From positions 1 through 64,000 of the forward strand of contig NZ_FNDR01000003.1 of assembly GCF_900099805.1 (NCBI RefSeq): a stretch of 64,000 nucleotides of DNA, given 5' to 3'. The notes under the pieces are model-generated. The model saw only the letters and a list, made by a program, of their open reading frames with translations, was not told the origin of the DNA and made no database searches. Below are positions 8,083-19,403 of this stretch, one piece after another. Numbering within the stretch: position 1 is the stretch's first letter; each line of letters starts with the position of its first letter. Origin of the DNA: Variovorax sp. OV700. GTDB lineage: Bacteria; Pseudomonadota; Gammaproteobacteria; Burkholderiales; Burkholderiaceae_C. Position numbers and translations under genes: made by a program.

Positions 8083-9528
8083 TCAGTTTTCCTTCTTCTC
8101 TTCCTTGTTGTCGACGATGACCTGCGTCTTGCTCACGAGCACCGGCTGGCCCTTGAGGCGGTTGAGCGCCTGCACCAGCGGAAAGTCCTTGTCGGTGCCG
8201 AACTCGGGCACCTTGCGGTCCTGCGGCGGCTTCTTGGCTTCTTCCTCGAGGCGCTTGCGGGCTTCGTCGCGGGCCTTTTCGCGTTCCGGGTCCTTGGTCT
8301 CGGGGCCCTGGCCGCTGGCCAGGTGCTTCTCAAGGTCGGCCTCGCGCATGCGGAGGGCGGCGAAGGGGCTGCCCTCGGCGCTTTCGTCGACCAGCACGTT
8401 GGGCACGATGCCCTTGGCCTGGATCGAGGTGCCGCTTGGCGTGTAGTAGCGCGCTGTGGTGATCTTGAGGCCCGTGTCCGGTCCGAGCGGGCGCACGGTC
8501 TGCACCGAGCCCTTGCCGAAGGTCTGGCTGCCCATGACGGTGGCGCGCTTGTGGTCCTGCAGCGCACCGGCGACGATTTCGCTCGCGGAGGCCGAACCTT
8601 CGTTCACCAGCACCACCAGCGGCACCGTCTTGAGGGCGGCGGGCAGGTTGCGCAGCGGGTCGCTGCCGGAGCGGCGCTGGTAGAACTCGGGTGCCGCCTT
8701 GTAGACCGACTTGCTCTCGGCCAGCTGGCCGTCGGTGGACACCACCGTGACGTTCTCGGGCAGGAAGGCAGCCGAGATGGCCACCGCCGCGTCGAGCAGG
8801 CCGCCCGGGTCGTTGCGCAGGTCGAGCACCATGCCCTTGAGGTTGGGCTCTTCCTTGTAGATGTCTTCGACCTTCTTCACGAAGTCGTCGACCGTGCGTT
8901 CCTGGAACTGTGACAGCCGGATCCAGCCGTAGCCCGGCTCCATGACTTTGCCGCGCACCGATTGGGTCCGGATTTCTTCCCGCGTGATCGTGACCGGGAA
9001 GGTGCGGCTCTCGTCCTTGCGGAAGATGGTCAGCAGCACCTTGGTGTTGGCCTCGCCGCGCATGCGCTTGACGGCTTCGTTGAGCGACAGGCCGCGCACC
9101 GCGGTGTCGTCGATCTTGGTGATCAGGTCGTTCGGCTTCAGGCCGGCGCGGAAGGCCGGCGAGCCCTCGATCGGCGACACCACCTTGATCAGGCCGTCTT
9201 CTTGCGAGATCTCGATGCCCACGCCGACGAATCGGCCGGTCGTGCCTTCCCTGAATTCCTTGAAGGACTTCTTGTCGAAGTACTGGGAATGCGGGTCGAG
9301 GCCGGCCACCATGCCGGAGATGGCATCGGAAATGAGCTTTTTCTCATCGACCGGCTCGACATAGTCGCTCTTGACCATGCCGAAAACGGCAGCGAGCTGC
9401 TGCAATTCCTCGAGCGGGAGCGGCGCAAGCGAGCCGCGCGCGACCGTCTGCAACGAGACGGTGGTCAGGACGCCGGCAACGGCGCCAGCGGCGACCCAGC
9501 CGGTAATCTTCAATTTCTGGCCCATCAT
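8083..9528 (-). CDS. ctpA: S41-family C-terminal processing peptidase
   Basis: 481 aa from the ATG at 9528, which has AAGGAC upstream. An N-terminal signal or anchor (about 5-28) leads to the periplasm. A PDZ domain (about 90-170) contains GVGIEISQEDG and SPAFRAGLKPND. The S41 protease core has the catalytic Ser in NEGSASASE and the catalytic Lys in TFGKGSVQ. The C-terminal 90 residues are Glu/Lys-rich. Family members cut the C-termini of envelope proteins. It follows gpmA in the same direction, an order common in Burkholderiales. Confidence 0.9.
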   Translation of the reverse strand: MMGQKLKITGWVAAGAVAGVLTTVSLQTVARGSLAPLPLEELQQLAAVFGMVKSDYVEPVDEKKLISDAISGMVAGLDPHSQYFDKKSFKEFREGTTGRFVGVGIEISQEDGLIKVVSPIEGSPAFRAGLKPNDLITKIDDTAVRGLSLNEAVKRMRGEANTKVLLTIFRKDESRTFPVTITREEIRTQSVRGKVMEPGYGWIRLSQFQERTVDDFVKKVEDIYKEEPNLKGMVLDLRNDPGGLLDAAVAISAAFLPENVTVVSTDGQLAESKSVYKAAPEFYQRRSGSDPLRNLPAALKTVPLVVLVNEGSASASEIVAGALQDHKRATVMGSQTFGKGSVQTVRPLGPDTGLKITTARYYTPSGTSIQAKGIVPNVLVDESAEGSPFAALRMREADLEKHLASGQGPETKDPEREKARDEARKRLEEEAKKPPQDRKVPEFGTDKDFPLVQALNRLKGQPVLVSKTQVIVDNKEEKKEN

Positions 9529-9629
9529 GAGTGATTGTCCTTGTCGGCTGTCGAGCCAATATACACAGCTTGGAAGCAAATTGCCTGCCGGGGTTCCACG
9601 GGGGACCGCCGCCAAGGGTTTTCTTTTCT

Positions 9630-10373
9630 TCAGCCTTTGCCCTGCGACGCCACCGCCGCGGCGGCCTTTTCGGCGGCCGCAGCATCGCCCAGGTAGTAGT
9701 GCCGCAGCGGCTTGAGCTCGTCATCGAGTTCGTAGACCAGCGGAATGCCGTTCGGAATGTTCAGGCCGACGATGGCGTCGTCCGAAATGCCGTCCAGGTA
9801 CTTGACCAGCGCCCGGATCGAATTGCCGTGCGCCGCCACCACCAGGCGGCGCCCGGCGCGGATGGCCGGCGCCATCGATTCGTTCCAGAACGGCAGCACG
9901 CGCGCCACCGTGTCCTTCAGGCACTCGGTCAGCGGGATCTGCTCGGGCGACAGCTTGGCGTAGCGCACGTCGCTGCGTTCGCTGCGCGGGTCGTCGGCTT
10001 CCAGCGGCGGAGGAGGGGTGTTGTAGCTGCGGCGCCAGACCAGCACCTGCTCATCGCCGTATTTTTTGGCCGTTTCGGCCTTGTTCAGCCCCTGCAGGCC
10101 GCCGTAGTGGCGCTCGTTCAGGCGCCAGGAATGCACCACCGGCAGCCAGGTGCGGTCGAGCTCGTCCAGCGTGTGCCAGAGCGTGCGGGTAGCGCGCTTG
10201 AGCACGCTGGTGTAGGCCACGTCGAAGTCGTAGCCCTCGGCCTTGAGCAGCCGGCCGGCCTGTTTGGCCTGCTCGATGCCGGTTTCGGTCAGGTCGACAT
10301 CCGTCCATCCGGTGAAGCGGTTTTCGAGATTCCAGGTCGATTCGCCATGGCGGATCAGTACCAGTTTGTGCAT
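9630..10373 (-). CDS. gpmA: 2,3-bisphosphoglycerate-dependent phosphoglycerate mutase
   Basis: 247 aa, the usual dPGM length, from the ATG at 10373. It interconverts 3- and 2-phosphoglycerate in glycolysis and gluconeogenesis. The phosphohistidine motif LIRHGEST places the catalytic H at 9, and the second active-site His lies in [10 protein letters not shown]. Conserved [18 protein letters not shown] follows the first motif. A longer open frame upstream runs into the divergent rhodanese gene and is not coding. The divergent 72-bp spacer to 10446 likely holds both promoters. Confidence 0.95.
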   Translation of the reverse strand: MHKLVLIRHGESTWNLENRFTGWTDVDLTETGIEQAKQAGRLLKAEGYDFDVAYTSVLKRATRTLWHTLDELDRTWLPVVHSWRLNERHYGGLQGLNKAETAKKYGDEQVLVWRRSYNTPPPPLEADDPRSERSDVRYAKLSPEQIPLTECLKDTVARVLPFWNESMAPAIRAGRRLVVAAHGNSIRALVKYLDGISDDAIVGLNIPNGIPLVYELDDELKPLRHYYLGDAAAAEKAAAAVASQGKG

Positions 10374-10445
10374 GTGGGAAGCCTTTGGCAGCGCTTGGGA
10401 AAACCAGCATTCTAAAATCCCGGGTTTGCCATCCAAGGAACCCCC

Positions 10446-10865
10446 GTGAAATTGATCGAATTCGTCACCGCCAACTGGATGCTGATCCTGATCGCACTCA
10501 GCTCGGGTGGCATGCTGGCCTGGCCGCTGATCCGCGGCGGCGTCGGCGGCGGCACCCTCACGGCCCAAGGGGCGGTGCAGCTCATCAACCGCGAACGCGC
10601 GGTGCTGGTCGACGTGCGCGAACCCGAAGAGTTCGCCACCGGCCACATGATCGGCGCCAAGAACGTTCCCCTGAACCTGCTGGAAGAAAAGCTGACCGGC
10701 ACGGTCAAGAACAAGAACGTGCCGCTGCTGCTGGTGTGCGCCACCGGAGCCCGTGCCCAGCGCGCCGTGGCCATGGCCAAGAAACTCGGCTACGAGCAGG
10801 CCCAAGCGGTGGCCGGCGGCCTCAAGGCTTGGAAAGAGGCTAACCTGCCGGTTGAAAAAGCCTGA
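10446..10865 (+). CDS. Membrane-anchored rhodanese-like protein
   Basis: 139 aa. An N-terminal transmembrane helix (about 9-30) is followed by one rhodanese domain (about 38-135) with [21 protein letters not shown] and the active-site loop CATGAR with C98. Probably a thiosulfate or persulfide transferase at the inner membrane. It is first in a run with grxC, secB and gpsA; this order is conserved in Burkholderiales. The substrate is unknown. Confidence 0.88.
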   Translation: MKLIEFVTANWMLILIALSSGGMLAWPLIRGGVGGGTLTAQGAVQLINRERAVLVDVREPEEFATGHMIGAKNVPLNLLEEKLTGTVKNKNVPLLLVCATGARAQRAVAMAKKLGYEQAQAVAGGLKAWKEANLPVEKA

Positions 10866-10885
10866 GCCTGCCTCAGCTAAAGCGT

Positions 10886-11146
10886 ATGCAAGCCGTCAAG
10901 ATGTACACCACCGCCGTCTGCCCCTATTGCATTCGTGCCAAGCAGATCCTCAAGTCCAAGGGTGTCGAGCAAATCGAAGAAATTCGCATCGACAGTGATC
11001 CGGACGCCCGCAACACCATGATGGAGATCACCCGGCGCCGCACCGTGCCGCAGATTTTCATCGGCGACACCCACGTGGGCGGTTGCGACGACCTGATGGC
11101 GCTCGACAGTCGCGGCGGCCTGGTTCCGCTCCTGCAGGGCGCTTGA
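10886..11146 (+). CDS. grxC: Glutaredoxin 3
   Basis: 86 aa, full length for GrxC. The dithiol active site CPYC is at 12-15, TVPQIFIG carries the cis-Pro, and GGCDDL is the glutathione-binding end. It reduces disulfides and glutathione mixed disulfides in the cytoplasm. It lies 20 bp after the rhodanese gene and is probably co-transcribed. A hairpin with a T-rich tail separates it from secB. Confidence 0.95.
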   Translation: MQAVKMYTTAVCPYCIRAKQILKSKGVEQIEEIRIDSDPDARNTMMEITRRRTVPQIFIGDTHVGGCDDLMALDSRGGLVPLLQGA

Positions 11147-11217
11147 TGTACGAAGCAGCCGAACGCCGCGAAAGCGGTCCGGGCGTCGGGCGATAATCGC
11201 CTGCTCATTCATCTGCA

Positions 11218-11255
11218 GCCCGCTGCGGGAACCTCTCCCCGGCGGGCATTGTTTT
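11218..11255 (+). terminator. Hairpin before secB (terminator or leader structure)
   Basis: GCCCGC (11218-11223) pairs with GCGGGC (11242-11247), with an inner CGGG / CCCG helix, and is followed by ATTGTTTT. It could end the rhodanese-grxC transcript or form the secB leader. A TATA-like GATAAT at 11191-11196 lies upstream of it, so the hairpin may be transcribed as part of the secB 5' leader. Confidence 0.5.
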
Positions 11256-11274
11256 GATCCTCGAAAGTTCAGCC

Positions 11275-11739
11275 ATGGCCGACCAGCAAGCCCAAGATCC
11301 CGTTTTCCAGATCCAGCGCGTCTACCTCAAGGACCTGTCGCTCGAACAGCCGAATTCACCCGCCATCCTGCTCGAGCAGGAGCAGCCCACCGTCGACATC
11401 CAGCTTGGCGTGGACGCCCAGCCGGTGGCTGAAGGCATCTTCGAAATCACCGTTTCGGCCACCGTGCAGACCAAGATCCAGGACAAGACCGTGTTCCTGG
11501 TCGAAGCCAAGCAAGCCGGCATCTTCGAGATCCGCAACCTGCCCGAAGACCAGATGGGCCCGATCCTCGGCATCGCCTGCCCGCAGATCGTCTATCCCTA
11601 CCTGCGCGGCAACGTGGCCGACGTGATCCAGCGCGGTGGCTTCCCGCCCGTGCACCTGGCGGAAATCAATTTCCAGGCGATGTACGAGCAGCAGCAGGCT
11701 CAGGCCGCCGGCCAGCCCTCGCCGACCCTCGCGCAGTAA
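11275..11739 (+). CDS. secB: Protein-export chaperone SecB
   Basis: 154 aa from MADQQ at 11275; an ATG 21 bases earlier is less likely. Conserved SecB features are [14 protein letters not shown] near the N-terminus and [35 protein letters not shown] in the core (quoted here only as a landmark of the family). It keeps preproteins unfolded and delivers them to SecA. It is followed at 24 bp by gpsA, its usual neighbour. Confidence 0.96.
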   Translation: MADQQAQDPVFQIQRVYLKDLSLEQPNSPAILLEQEQPTVDIQLGVDAQPVAEGIFEITVSATVQTKIQDKTVFLVEAKQAGIFEIRNLPEDQMGPILGIACPQIVYPYLRGNVADVIQRGGFPPVHLAEINFQAMYEQQQAQAAGQPSPTLAQ

Positions 11740-11763
11740 ACCTGGCACAACGCCGCAACGCCG

Positions 11764-12807
11764 ATGAAGATCTGCGTTCATGGCGCCGGTGCCTGGGGCA
11801 CGGCGCTGGCCGTCAACGCGGCGGACCGCCACGAGGTCACGCTCTGGGCGCGCGACGCGGCCCAGGCCGCCGCGATCTCGGCCGCGCGCGAAAACATCCG
11901 CTACCTGCCTGGCCTGGCCTTGCCGCCCTCGCTCACGGTGCGGGCCGGCGATCTCCGCCAGGCTTCGGTAGGCGCCGAACTTGTCATAGTCGCCACGCCC
12001 ATGGCCGCCCTGCGCCAGCAGCTCACGGACCTGCGCGGCACGACCGCGCCAGTGGCGTGGCTGTGCAAGGGCGTGGAGCCTGCGCTTGACCAATCTCCGG
12101 CCTCCTTTGGCTTGCTGGCCCATGAGATCTGGGCGCAAGTTGCTCCTGAATTGCTAGCGGGCGTGCTCAGCGGGCCGAGCTTTGCACAGGAAGTCGCCGA
12201 AGGACGGCCCACCGCGCTCGTGGCCGCGAGCCCGCATGCGGCGGTGCGCGACGCGCTGGTCGATGCCTTCCATGGACCGGCCTTGCGTGTCTACGCCAAC
12301 GACGACATCGTGGGTGTCGAAGTCGGCGGCGCGGTCAAGAACGTGCTGGCCATTGCCACCGGCCTTTGCGACGGACTGGCGCTGGGGCTCAATGCGCGCG
12401 CCGCGCTCATCACGCGCGGCCTGGCGGAAATGACGCGCTTCGGCTTGGCGCTCGGTGCGCGCGCCGAGACTTTCATGGGCCTTTCCGGCTTGGGCGACCT
12501 GGTGCTGACCTCGACTGGCGACCTGTCGCGCAATCGCAAGGTCGGCCTGCTGCTGGCGCAGGGCCGCACCCTGGCAGAGGCCGTGGCTTCGCTGGGGCAT
12601 GTGGCCGAAGGCGTCTATTGCGCACGCACCGTGGTGCAGCGCGCGCGGGGCCTGGGCGTCGAAATGCCCATCGCCGAAGGCGTGGTCGCACTGCTCGACG
12701 GCAAGCTGAGCCCCCGGGAGGCCGTCGCCTCGCTGACCGGCCGCGATCCGGTGCCCGAGTCGGTGCTCGCGCCCGCGGAACCACGCGGTTCACCCCAACA
12801 AGACTGA
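11764..12807 (+). CDS. gpsA: Glycerol-3-phosphate dehydrogenase [NAD(P)+]
   Basis: 347 aa. It reduces dihydroxyacetone phosphate to sn-glycerol-3-phosphate for phospholipid synthesis. The N-terminal Rossmann motif is [10 protein letters not shown] (about 5-14). CKGVE and [17 protein letters not shown] are family signatures, and [13 protein letters not shown] contains the catalytic Lys. The position after secB is conserved in proteobacteria. The stretch at about 12140-12158 uses less GC-rich codons than its surroundings but the frame is intact. Confidence 0.95.
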   Translation: MKICVHGAGAWGTALAVNAADRHEVTLWARDAAQAAAISAARENIRYLPGLALPPSLTVRAGDLRQASVGAELVIVATPMAALRQQLTDLRGTTAPVAWLCKGVEPALDQSPASFGLLAHEIWAQVAPELLAGVLSGPSFAQEVAEGRPTALVAASPHAAVRDALVDAFHGPALRVYANDDIVGVEVGGAVKNVLAIATGLCDGLALGLNARAALITRGLAEMTRFGLALGARAETFMGLSGLGDLVLTSTGDLSRNRKVGLLLAQGRTLAEAVASLGHVAEGVYCARTVVQRARGLGVEMPIAEGVVALLDGKLSPREAVASLTGRDPVPESVLAPAEPRGSPQQD

Positions 12808-12820
12808 AGAGACAAGAGCC

Positions 12821-13705
12821 ATGAGCCTTCGCTTTGATTTTTCGGCGCCGGCCGTGGCCGAGCTGGCCCACGCCGACGCCGCCCGCGCACTGCAGGAAGA
12901 TGTGGCCGATGGCGACCTGACCGCTTCGCTGGTCGATCCCGGCCGCCGGGCCCTGGCCCGCGTGCTGGCGCGCGAGGCGGCCGTGGTCTGCGGTGCGCCC
13001 TGGGTCGAGGCCACCGTGCGGCAGCTCGATCCAGAGGCCCGCATCCGCTGGCTGTGCGGCGAGGGCGAGCGCTGTGCGGCCGACCAGGTTGTGCTCGAAA
13101 TCGAGGGCAGTGCCCGCGCGTTGCTGACGGCCGAGCGCACCGCGCTCAATTTTCTTCAGCTGCTGAGCGCGGTCGCCACCAAGACCGCCCTTTACGCCGA
13201 TGCGGTTCGCGGCACGCGCGCCCGCATCGTCGATACGCGAAAGACGCTGCCGGGCCTGCGCCTGGCGCAGAAATACGCAGTGCGCACCGGCGGCGGCCTG
13301 AACCACCGCATCGGCCTTTACGACGCGGTGCTCATCAAGGAAAACCACATCGCCGCTGCCGGCGGCGTGGCCGCGGCGCTGCGTGCCGTGACACCCGTCG
13401 CGGAGCGCGCGGCCTTCGTCGAAGTCGAGGTCGAAACGCTGGGGCAGCTGCGCGAGGCGCTCAAAGCCGGCGCGCGCATGGTGCTGCTCGACAACATGGA
13501 CCTGCCGACCTTGCGCGAGGCGGTTCGCATCAACGACGAGACCGGCGCCGACCGCAAGGCCGTGCTCGAAATCTCCGGCGGCGTGACGCTCGAGGGCCTG
13601 CGCACCCTGGCCGAAACCGGTGTCGACCGCATCTCGGTCGGTGCGTTGACCAAGGACGTCAAAGCCATCGACTATTCGATGCGCTTCCAACCCGAGCACG
13701 ACTGA
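12821..13705 (+). CDS. nadC: Nicotinate-nucleotide pyrophosphorylase (carboxylating)
   Basis: 294 aa, usual QPRTase length. It converts quinolinate plus PRPP to nicotinate mononucleotide and CO2 in de novo NAD synthesis. Signature sequences include ERTALNFLQLLS, the Arg/Lys active-site segment VDTRKTLPGLR, GGGLNHRIGLYDAVLIKENH, and EISGGVTLEGL near the C-terminus. It is 13 bp after gpsA and 6 bp before nadA, so the two nad genes are clearly co-transcribed. Confidence 0.95.
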   Translation: MSLRFDFSAPAVAELAHADAARALQEDVADGDLTASLVDPGRRALARVLAREAAVVCGAPWVEATVRQLDPEARIRWLCGEGERCAADQVVLEIEGSARALLTAERTALNFLQLLSAVATKTALYADAVRGTRARIVDTRKTLPGLRLAQKYAVRTGGGLNHRIGLYDAVLIKENHIAAAGGVAAALRAVTPVAERAAFVEVEVETLGQLREALKAGARMVLLDNMDLPTLREAVRINDETGADRKAVLEISGGVTLEGLRTLAETGVDRISVGALTKDVKAIDYSMRFQPEHD

Positions 13706-13711
13706 ACCGCC

Positions 13712-14830
13712 ATGGCGAACGCATCCGTCATCGACGTCGACTACGAACAGCCCGCAGCGCAAGGCAGCGTCTGCGACACCCGCCACGCCTGGGCGCGCGT
13801 TCCGCCCGAGCCCTCGCCCGGCGAGCGCATCGCCCTCAAGGAGCGCATTCGCCGCCTGCTGCGCGAGCGCAATGCCGTCATGGTGTCGCACTTCTACGTG
13901 CACCCCGACCTGCAGGACCTGGCCGAGGAAACCGGCGGCATCGTGAGCGATTCGCTCGAGATGGCGCGCTTCGGCCGCGACCATGCCGCCACCACGCTGG
14001 TGGTGTCGGGCGTGCGCTTCATGGGCGAGACCGCCAAGATCCTCTCGCCCGAGAAGCGCGTGCTGATGCCCGACTTGGACGCCAACTGCTCGCTCGACCT
14101 GGGCTGCCCGGTCGACGAATTCAGCGCCTTCTGCGACCAGCACCCCGATCGGACCGTGGTCGTCTATGCCAACACCAGCGCGGCCGTGAAGGCGCGCGCC
14201 GACTGGCTCGTCACGTCGAGCTGCGCGCTCGACGTGGTGAGCGCGCTGCACGCACAGGGCCGAAAGATCCTCTGGGGCCCGGACCGCCACCTGGGCGACT
14301 ACATCCAGCGCCAGACGGGCGCCGACATGGTGAGCTGGAACGGCGCCTGCATCGTGCACGACGAATTCAAGGCGCTCGAGCTCGACCTGCTTATGAAAGA
14401 GCATCCGGCCGCGAAGGTGCTGGTGCACCCTGAATCGCCAGCCGACGTGATCGCATTGGCCGATGCGGTCGGCTCGACCTCCGCGATCCTGAATGCGGCA
14501 CGGGGCATGGACGCAAAGGAATTCATCGTCGCCACCGACACTGGCATGCTGCACAAGCTGCGCACGCTCAATCCCGGCAAGACCTTCATCGAAGCGCCGA
14601 CCGCGGGTAATGGCGGCACCTGCAAGAGCTGCGCGCATTGCCCGTGGATGGCGATGAACGGGCTGGTGGAACTGGCGAATGCGTTGGAAACAGGTGCGGG
14701 CGAGATCCATGTCGATCCGGCGCTAGGGCTGCGCGCGCGGGTGCCGATCGATCGGATGCTGGCGTTCACCGCCGGTTTGAAGAATGGGCAGCCGGCCGGC
14801 AGCCTGATCGCAGGTATCGGCGCCGCCTGA
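13712..14830 (+). CDS. nadA: Quinolinate synthase A
   Basis: 372 aa. [4Fe-4S] enzyme that condenses iminoaspartate (from NadB) with dihydroxyacetone phosphate to quinolinate. The conserved cysteines are in [18 protein letters not shown] and the C-terminal [29 protein letters not shown] and [12 protein letters not shown] are further family landmarks. It follows nadC directly. The nadB gene lies on the opposite strand at 17800-19377, so the pathway is split over two convergent transcripts. A repeat-type terminator follows. Confidence 0.95.
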   Translation: MANASVIDVDYEQPAAQGSVCDTRHAWARVPPEPSPGERIALKERIRRLLRERNAVMVSHFYVHPDLQDLAEETGGIVSDSLEMARFGRDHAATTLVVSGVRFMGETAKILSPEKRVLMPDLDANCSLDLGCPVDEFSAFCDQHPDRTVVVYANTSAAVKARADWLVTSSCALDVVSALHAQGRKILWGPDRHLGDYIQRQTGADMVSWNGACIVHDEFKALELDLLMKEHPAAKVLVHPESPADVIALADAVGSTSAILNAARGMDAKEFIVATDTGMLHKLRTLNPGKTFIEAPTAGNGGTCKSCAHCPWMAMNGLVELANALETGAGEIHVDPALGLRARVPIDRMLAFTAGLKNGQPAGSLIAGIGAA

Positions 14831-14842
14831 CTGCGCGTTGTT

Positions 14843-14951
14843 CCCTCTCCCGCGTGCGGGAGAGGGCTAGGGTGAGGGGTTCTCACAACATCGCGCGGCC
14901 TTCATTGCCGCTCACCCTCACCCCAACCCTCTCCCCAAGGGGAGAGGGAGT
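14843..14951. repeat. Dispersed palindromic repeat, double hairpin between nadA and queD
   Basis: Two units face each other. Unit 1 (14843-14879) contains the hairpin CCCTCTCCCGCGTGCGGGAGAGGG and then CTAGGGTGAGGGG. Unit 2 (14911-14951) contains CTCACCCTCACCCCAACCCTC followed by the hairpin CTCTCCCCAAGGGGAGAG. Each unit folds on its own, and the two are inverted copies of each other. The type is common between convergent genes in proteobacterial genomes. Here it probably acts as a bidirectional terminator between nadA (+) and queD (-). Confidence 0.8.
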
Positions 14952-14956
14952 AAAAC

Positions 14957-15319
14957 CTAGAACTCCAGCGTGCAGCTGTCCCCCAGCGCCTCTCGCCACA
15001 CACGCACCCGCGCGAGCGACGCATGGAATTCCGGCAACGCATCCGCAATGAAAAGGCACAGATTCTCCAGCGTCGGCGGATGCAGCCCCGCCACGTCGTC
15101 CAGCAGGTGGTGGTCCAGCAGTTCGCGCACCTCGTCCAGCCGGCGGCGCAGCAGCCCCAGGTCGATCACCATGCCCGTCACGGGATCGCGCTGGCCCGAA
15201 AGCCAGACTTCGGCGTGGTAGGTGTGGCCGTGAATACGGCGGCTGCCTTCGACCTCGATGTCGCGCTTCAGCGTGTGCGCGGCATCGAAGAAAAAGCGTT
15301 GGCTGATGGTGAATCGCAT
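14957..15319 (-). CDS. queD: 6-carboxytetrahydropterin synthase family protein (QueD/PTPS-like)
   Basis: 120 aa from the ATG at 15319. QueD makes 6-carboxy-tetrahydropterin from dihydroneopterin triphosphate for queuosine. The zinc-ligand histidines fit H15 (FFDAAH) and H30/H32 (RRIHGHTY), and LDHHLLDDV and the PTLENL segment are also present. The residue aligning with the catalytic Cys27 of E. coli QueD is Ser26 here (EGSRRIHGH), which is unusual. It lies 19 bp after queE on the same strand, supporting the pathway. Either the catalytic thiol is supplied otherwise or the reaction differs. Confidence 0.82.
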   Translation of the reverse strand: MRFTISQRFFFDAAHTLKRDIEVEGSRRIHGHTYHAEVWLSGQRDPVTGMVIDLGLLRRRLDEVRELLDHHLLDDVAGLHPPTLENLCLFIADALPEFHASLARVRVWREALGDSCTLEF

Positions 15320-15338
15320 CTGAAAAGTCTCTCCGCGC

Positions 15339-16837
<1,499 letters not shown>

Positions 16838-17728
16838 TTACCAGGCGTGGAGTTGGTCGTCGGGGAAACTGCCGTCCTTGACGGCTTGCACGTAGGCTTT
16901 GAGGGCGGGCAGCACGCCCGGCGCGTCGGCCATGAAGTTGCGCACGAACTTCGGCATCTTGCCGAGGTTGATGCCCAGCATGTCGTGCAACACCAGCACC
17001 TGGCCGGCGGTGGCCTTGCCCGCGCCGATGCCGATGGTGGCGCAGTGCTTCAGTTCGGCGGTGAGTTCGGCGGCCAGCGCGGCCGGCACCATCTCCAGAA
17101 CCAGCATCGTGGCGCCCGCATCCTGCAGCGCATGGGCCTGCTGCTTCAGAAGCGCGCCAGCATCGCCCTTGCCCTGCACGCGGTAGCCGCCCAGCGCGTG
17201 CACGGTCTGCGGCGTCAGGCCCAGATGCGCGCAGACGGGAATACCGCGCTCGACCAGGAAGCGCACCGTCTCGGTGGTCCAGCCGCCGCCTTCGAGCTTG
17301 ACCATGTGCGCGCCGGCCTGCATCAGCACGGTGGCGCTGGCGAGCGCCTGTTCGCGCGATTCCTGGTAGCTGCCGAAGGGCAGGTCGGCAATCAGCCAGG
17401 CCGTGCCTTGCACGCGGCGCAGGCCGCGCGAAACGCTGTCGGTGTGATAGCGCATGGTGTCCAGGCTCACGCCCACCGTGCTGTTCAGGCCCTGGCAGAC
17501 CATGCCGAGCGAATCGCCGACCAGGAGGCAGTCGACGCCCGCCGCGTCGGCCATGGCCGCGAAGGTGGCGTCGTAGGCCGTGAGCATTGCGATCTTCTCG
17601 CCGCGCGCGTGCATGTCGGCCAGGCGCGGCAGGCTCACGGGCTTGCGCGAGGCAAGCGGGGACGCCGGCGGCAGCGTGCCGTAGGGCGAGGCCGGGGGTG
17701 TTTCGGCAATGGGTGTGGTGTTGGACAT
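16838..17728 (-). CDS. panB: 3-methyl-2-oxobutanoate hydroxymethyltransferase
   Basis: 296 aa from the ATG at 17728; the frame is open far upstream, but that part is antisense-like sequence over nadB. The first committed step of pantothenate synthesis, using methylene-tetrahydrofolate. Landmarks are [24 protein letters not shown] (Mg-binding Asp), [17 protein letters not shown], and [20 protein letters not shown]. The N-terminal 30 residues are Pro/Ser-rich and longer than in E. coli PanB (264 aa). Paired with panC. Confidence 0.95.
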   Translation of the reverse strand: MSNTTPIAETPPASPYGTLPPASPLASRKPVSLPRLADMHARGEKIAMLTAYDATFAAMADAAGVDCLLVGDSLGMVCQGLNSTVGVSLDTMRYHTDSVSRGLRRVQGTAWLIADLPFGSYQESREQALASATVLMQAGAHMVKLEGGGWTTETVRFLVERGIPVCAHLGLTPQTVHALGGYRVQGKGDAGALLKQQAHALQDAGATMLVLEMVPAALAAELTAELKHCATIGIGAGKATAGQVLVLHDMLGINLGKMPKFVRNFMADAPGVLPALKAYVQAVKDGSFPDDQLHAW

Positions 17729-17799
17729 GGTTGGGTTTCTCCCTGCGGGCGTCGGTGGCCGGGCATCCTTGAATGAAGAAAACGAAGCGGGTGGGTCGA

Positions 17800-19377
17800 T
17801 CAGTCGGCCGGCACCAGCACCGTGGCTGCGGTGGGTTCGGCGAGCGAAGGATAGTCGCGGCTGAAATGCAGGCCACGGCTCTCGTGGCGGGCCTGCGCGG
17901 AGCGCACGATCAGCTCGGCCACCTGTACCAGGTTGCGCAGTTCGAGCAGGTCGCGCGTGACGTGGAAGTTCGCATAGAACTCCTGGATCTCTGCCTGCAG
18001 CAACGCGATGCGATGGCTCGCGCGCTCCAGGCGCTTGTTGGTGCGCACGATGCCCACGTAGTCCCACATGAAGCGGCGCAGTTCGTCCCAGTTGTGGGAG
18101 ATGACCACGGCCTCGTCGGCGTCGGTGACGCGGCTGTCGTCCCAGGCGGGCAGTTCGGCGCTGCCGCGCGCGGGTGCCGCGGCGATGGCGCCGGCCGCGG
18201 CGCGCGCGAACACCATGCATTCGACCAGCGAGTTGCTGGCGAGGCGGTTGGCGCCGTGCAGGCCAGTGCAGGCGGTTTCGCCGATGGCGTAGAGGCCGGG
18301 CACGTCGGTGCGGCCGGCCAGATCGCTCAGCACGCCGCCGCAGGTGTAGTGCGCGGCCGGCACCACCGGAATGGGCTCGCGCGTGATGTCGATGCCCAGC
18401 TCCGCGCAGCGCGCGAGGATGTTGGGGAAGTGCTCTTTCAGGAACGCGGCCGGCTGGTGCGAGATGTCGAGGTGCACGCAGTCCAGGCCGTGCTTCTTCA
18501 TCTCGAAGTCGATGGCGCGGGCCACCACGTCGCGCGGTGCGAGTTCGGCACGCTCGTCGTGCTTCGGCATGAAGCGCGTGCCTCCCGCCGATTCCGGCAG
18601 CTTCAGCAGCCCGCCTTCGCCGCGCACCGCTTCGCTGATCAGGAAGGACTTGGCGTGCGGGTGGTACAGGCAGGTTGGGTGGAACTGGACGAACTCCATG
18701 TTCGACACCCGGCAGCCCGCGCGCCACGCAGCGGCAATGCCGTCGCCGGTGGCGGTGTCGGGGTTGGTCGTGTAAAGGTACACCTTGCCCGCGCCGCCGG
18801 TGGCCAGGATGGTGTGCTGCGCGCGGAAGGCCAGCACTTCGTCGGTTTCGTCGTCCAGCGCGTAGAGGCCCAGGCAGGCCGGGTCATCGAGCCCGATCTT
18901 GGGCCCCGTGATCAGGTCGACCAGCGTGTGATGCTCGAACAGCGTGATGTTCGGCGTGCGGCGCACCCGCTCGATCAGTACCTGCTGCACGGCCGCGCCG
19001 GTGGCATCGGTCACATGCACGATGCGGCGCTGGCTGTGGCCGCCCTCGCGCGTCAGGTGCAGGCCGCCGCCTTCTTCGGAGAAGGGCACGCCCAGTTCGC
19101 GCAGCCAGCCGATGGCCTCGGGCGCATGCTCGACCACGAAGCGCGTGGCCTCGGGGTCGCAAAGGCCCGCGCCGGCCACCAGCGTGTCTTGCACGTGTGC
19201 GTCGAAGCTGTCGCCGGCGGCCAGCACGGCCGCGATGCCGCCCTGCGCCCAGGCGCTGGAGCCATCGTTCAATGCGCGCTTGGTGAGCACCGCCACGCGG
19301 TGCGTGGGCGCCAGGTGCAGCGCAGCAGAAAGGCCTGCGAGGCCGCTGCCGACGATGAGGACGTCGAAATCGAGCAC
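17800..19377 (-). CDS. nadB: L-aspartate oxidase
   Basis: 525 aa with a probable GTG start at 19377 ([12 protein letters not shown]), since no ATG precedes the FAD motif in frame at a sensible place. A flavoprotein that oxidises L-aspartate to iminoaspartate, the NadA substrate. Landmarks are the dinucleotide-binding [55 protein letters not shown] and a C-terminal helical fumarate-reductase-like region. It starts 26 bp after the scpA stop. It completes de novo NAD synthesis with nadC-nadA on the other strand. Confidence 0.93.
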   Translation of the reverse strand: MLDFDVLIVGSGLAGLSAALHLAPTHRVAVLTKRALNDGSSAWAQGGIAAVLAAGDSFDAHVQDTLVAGAGLCDPEATRFVVEHAPEAIGWLRELGVPFSEEGGGLHLTREGGHSQRRIVHVTDATGAAVQQVLIERVRRTPNITLFEHHTLVDLITGPKIGLDDPACLGLYALDDETDEVLAFRAQHTILATGGAGKVYLYTTNPDTATGDGIAAAWRAGCRVSNMEFVQFHPTCLYHPHAKSFLISEAVRGEGGLLKLPESAGGTRFMPKHDERAELAPRDVVARAIDFEMKKHGLDCVHLDISHQPAAFLKEHFPNILARCAELGIDITREPIPVVPAAHYTCGGVLSDLAGRTDVPGLYAIGETACTGLHGANRLASNSLVECMVFARAAAGAIAAAPARGSAELPAWDDSRVTDADEAVVISHNWDELRRFMWDYVGIVRTNKRLERASHRIALLQAEIQEFYANFHVTRDLLELRNLVQVAELIVRSAQARHESRGLHFSRDYPSLAEPTAATVLVPAD

Positions 19378-19403
19378 GGCGGAATTCCGGGGGTAGGTGG
19401 GGG

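Noticed and set aside
12138..12160. Segment in gpsA (TTGCTCCTGAATTGCTAGC) that resembles dispersed Comamonadaceae repeats
   Set aside because: The reading frame and the GpsA motif that follows ([10 protein letters not shown]) are intact, and the match is from memory only. It may simply be local codon choice.
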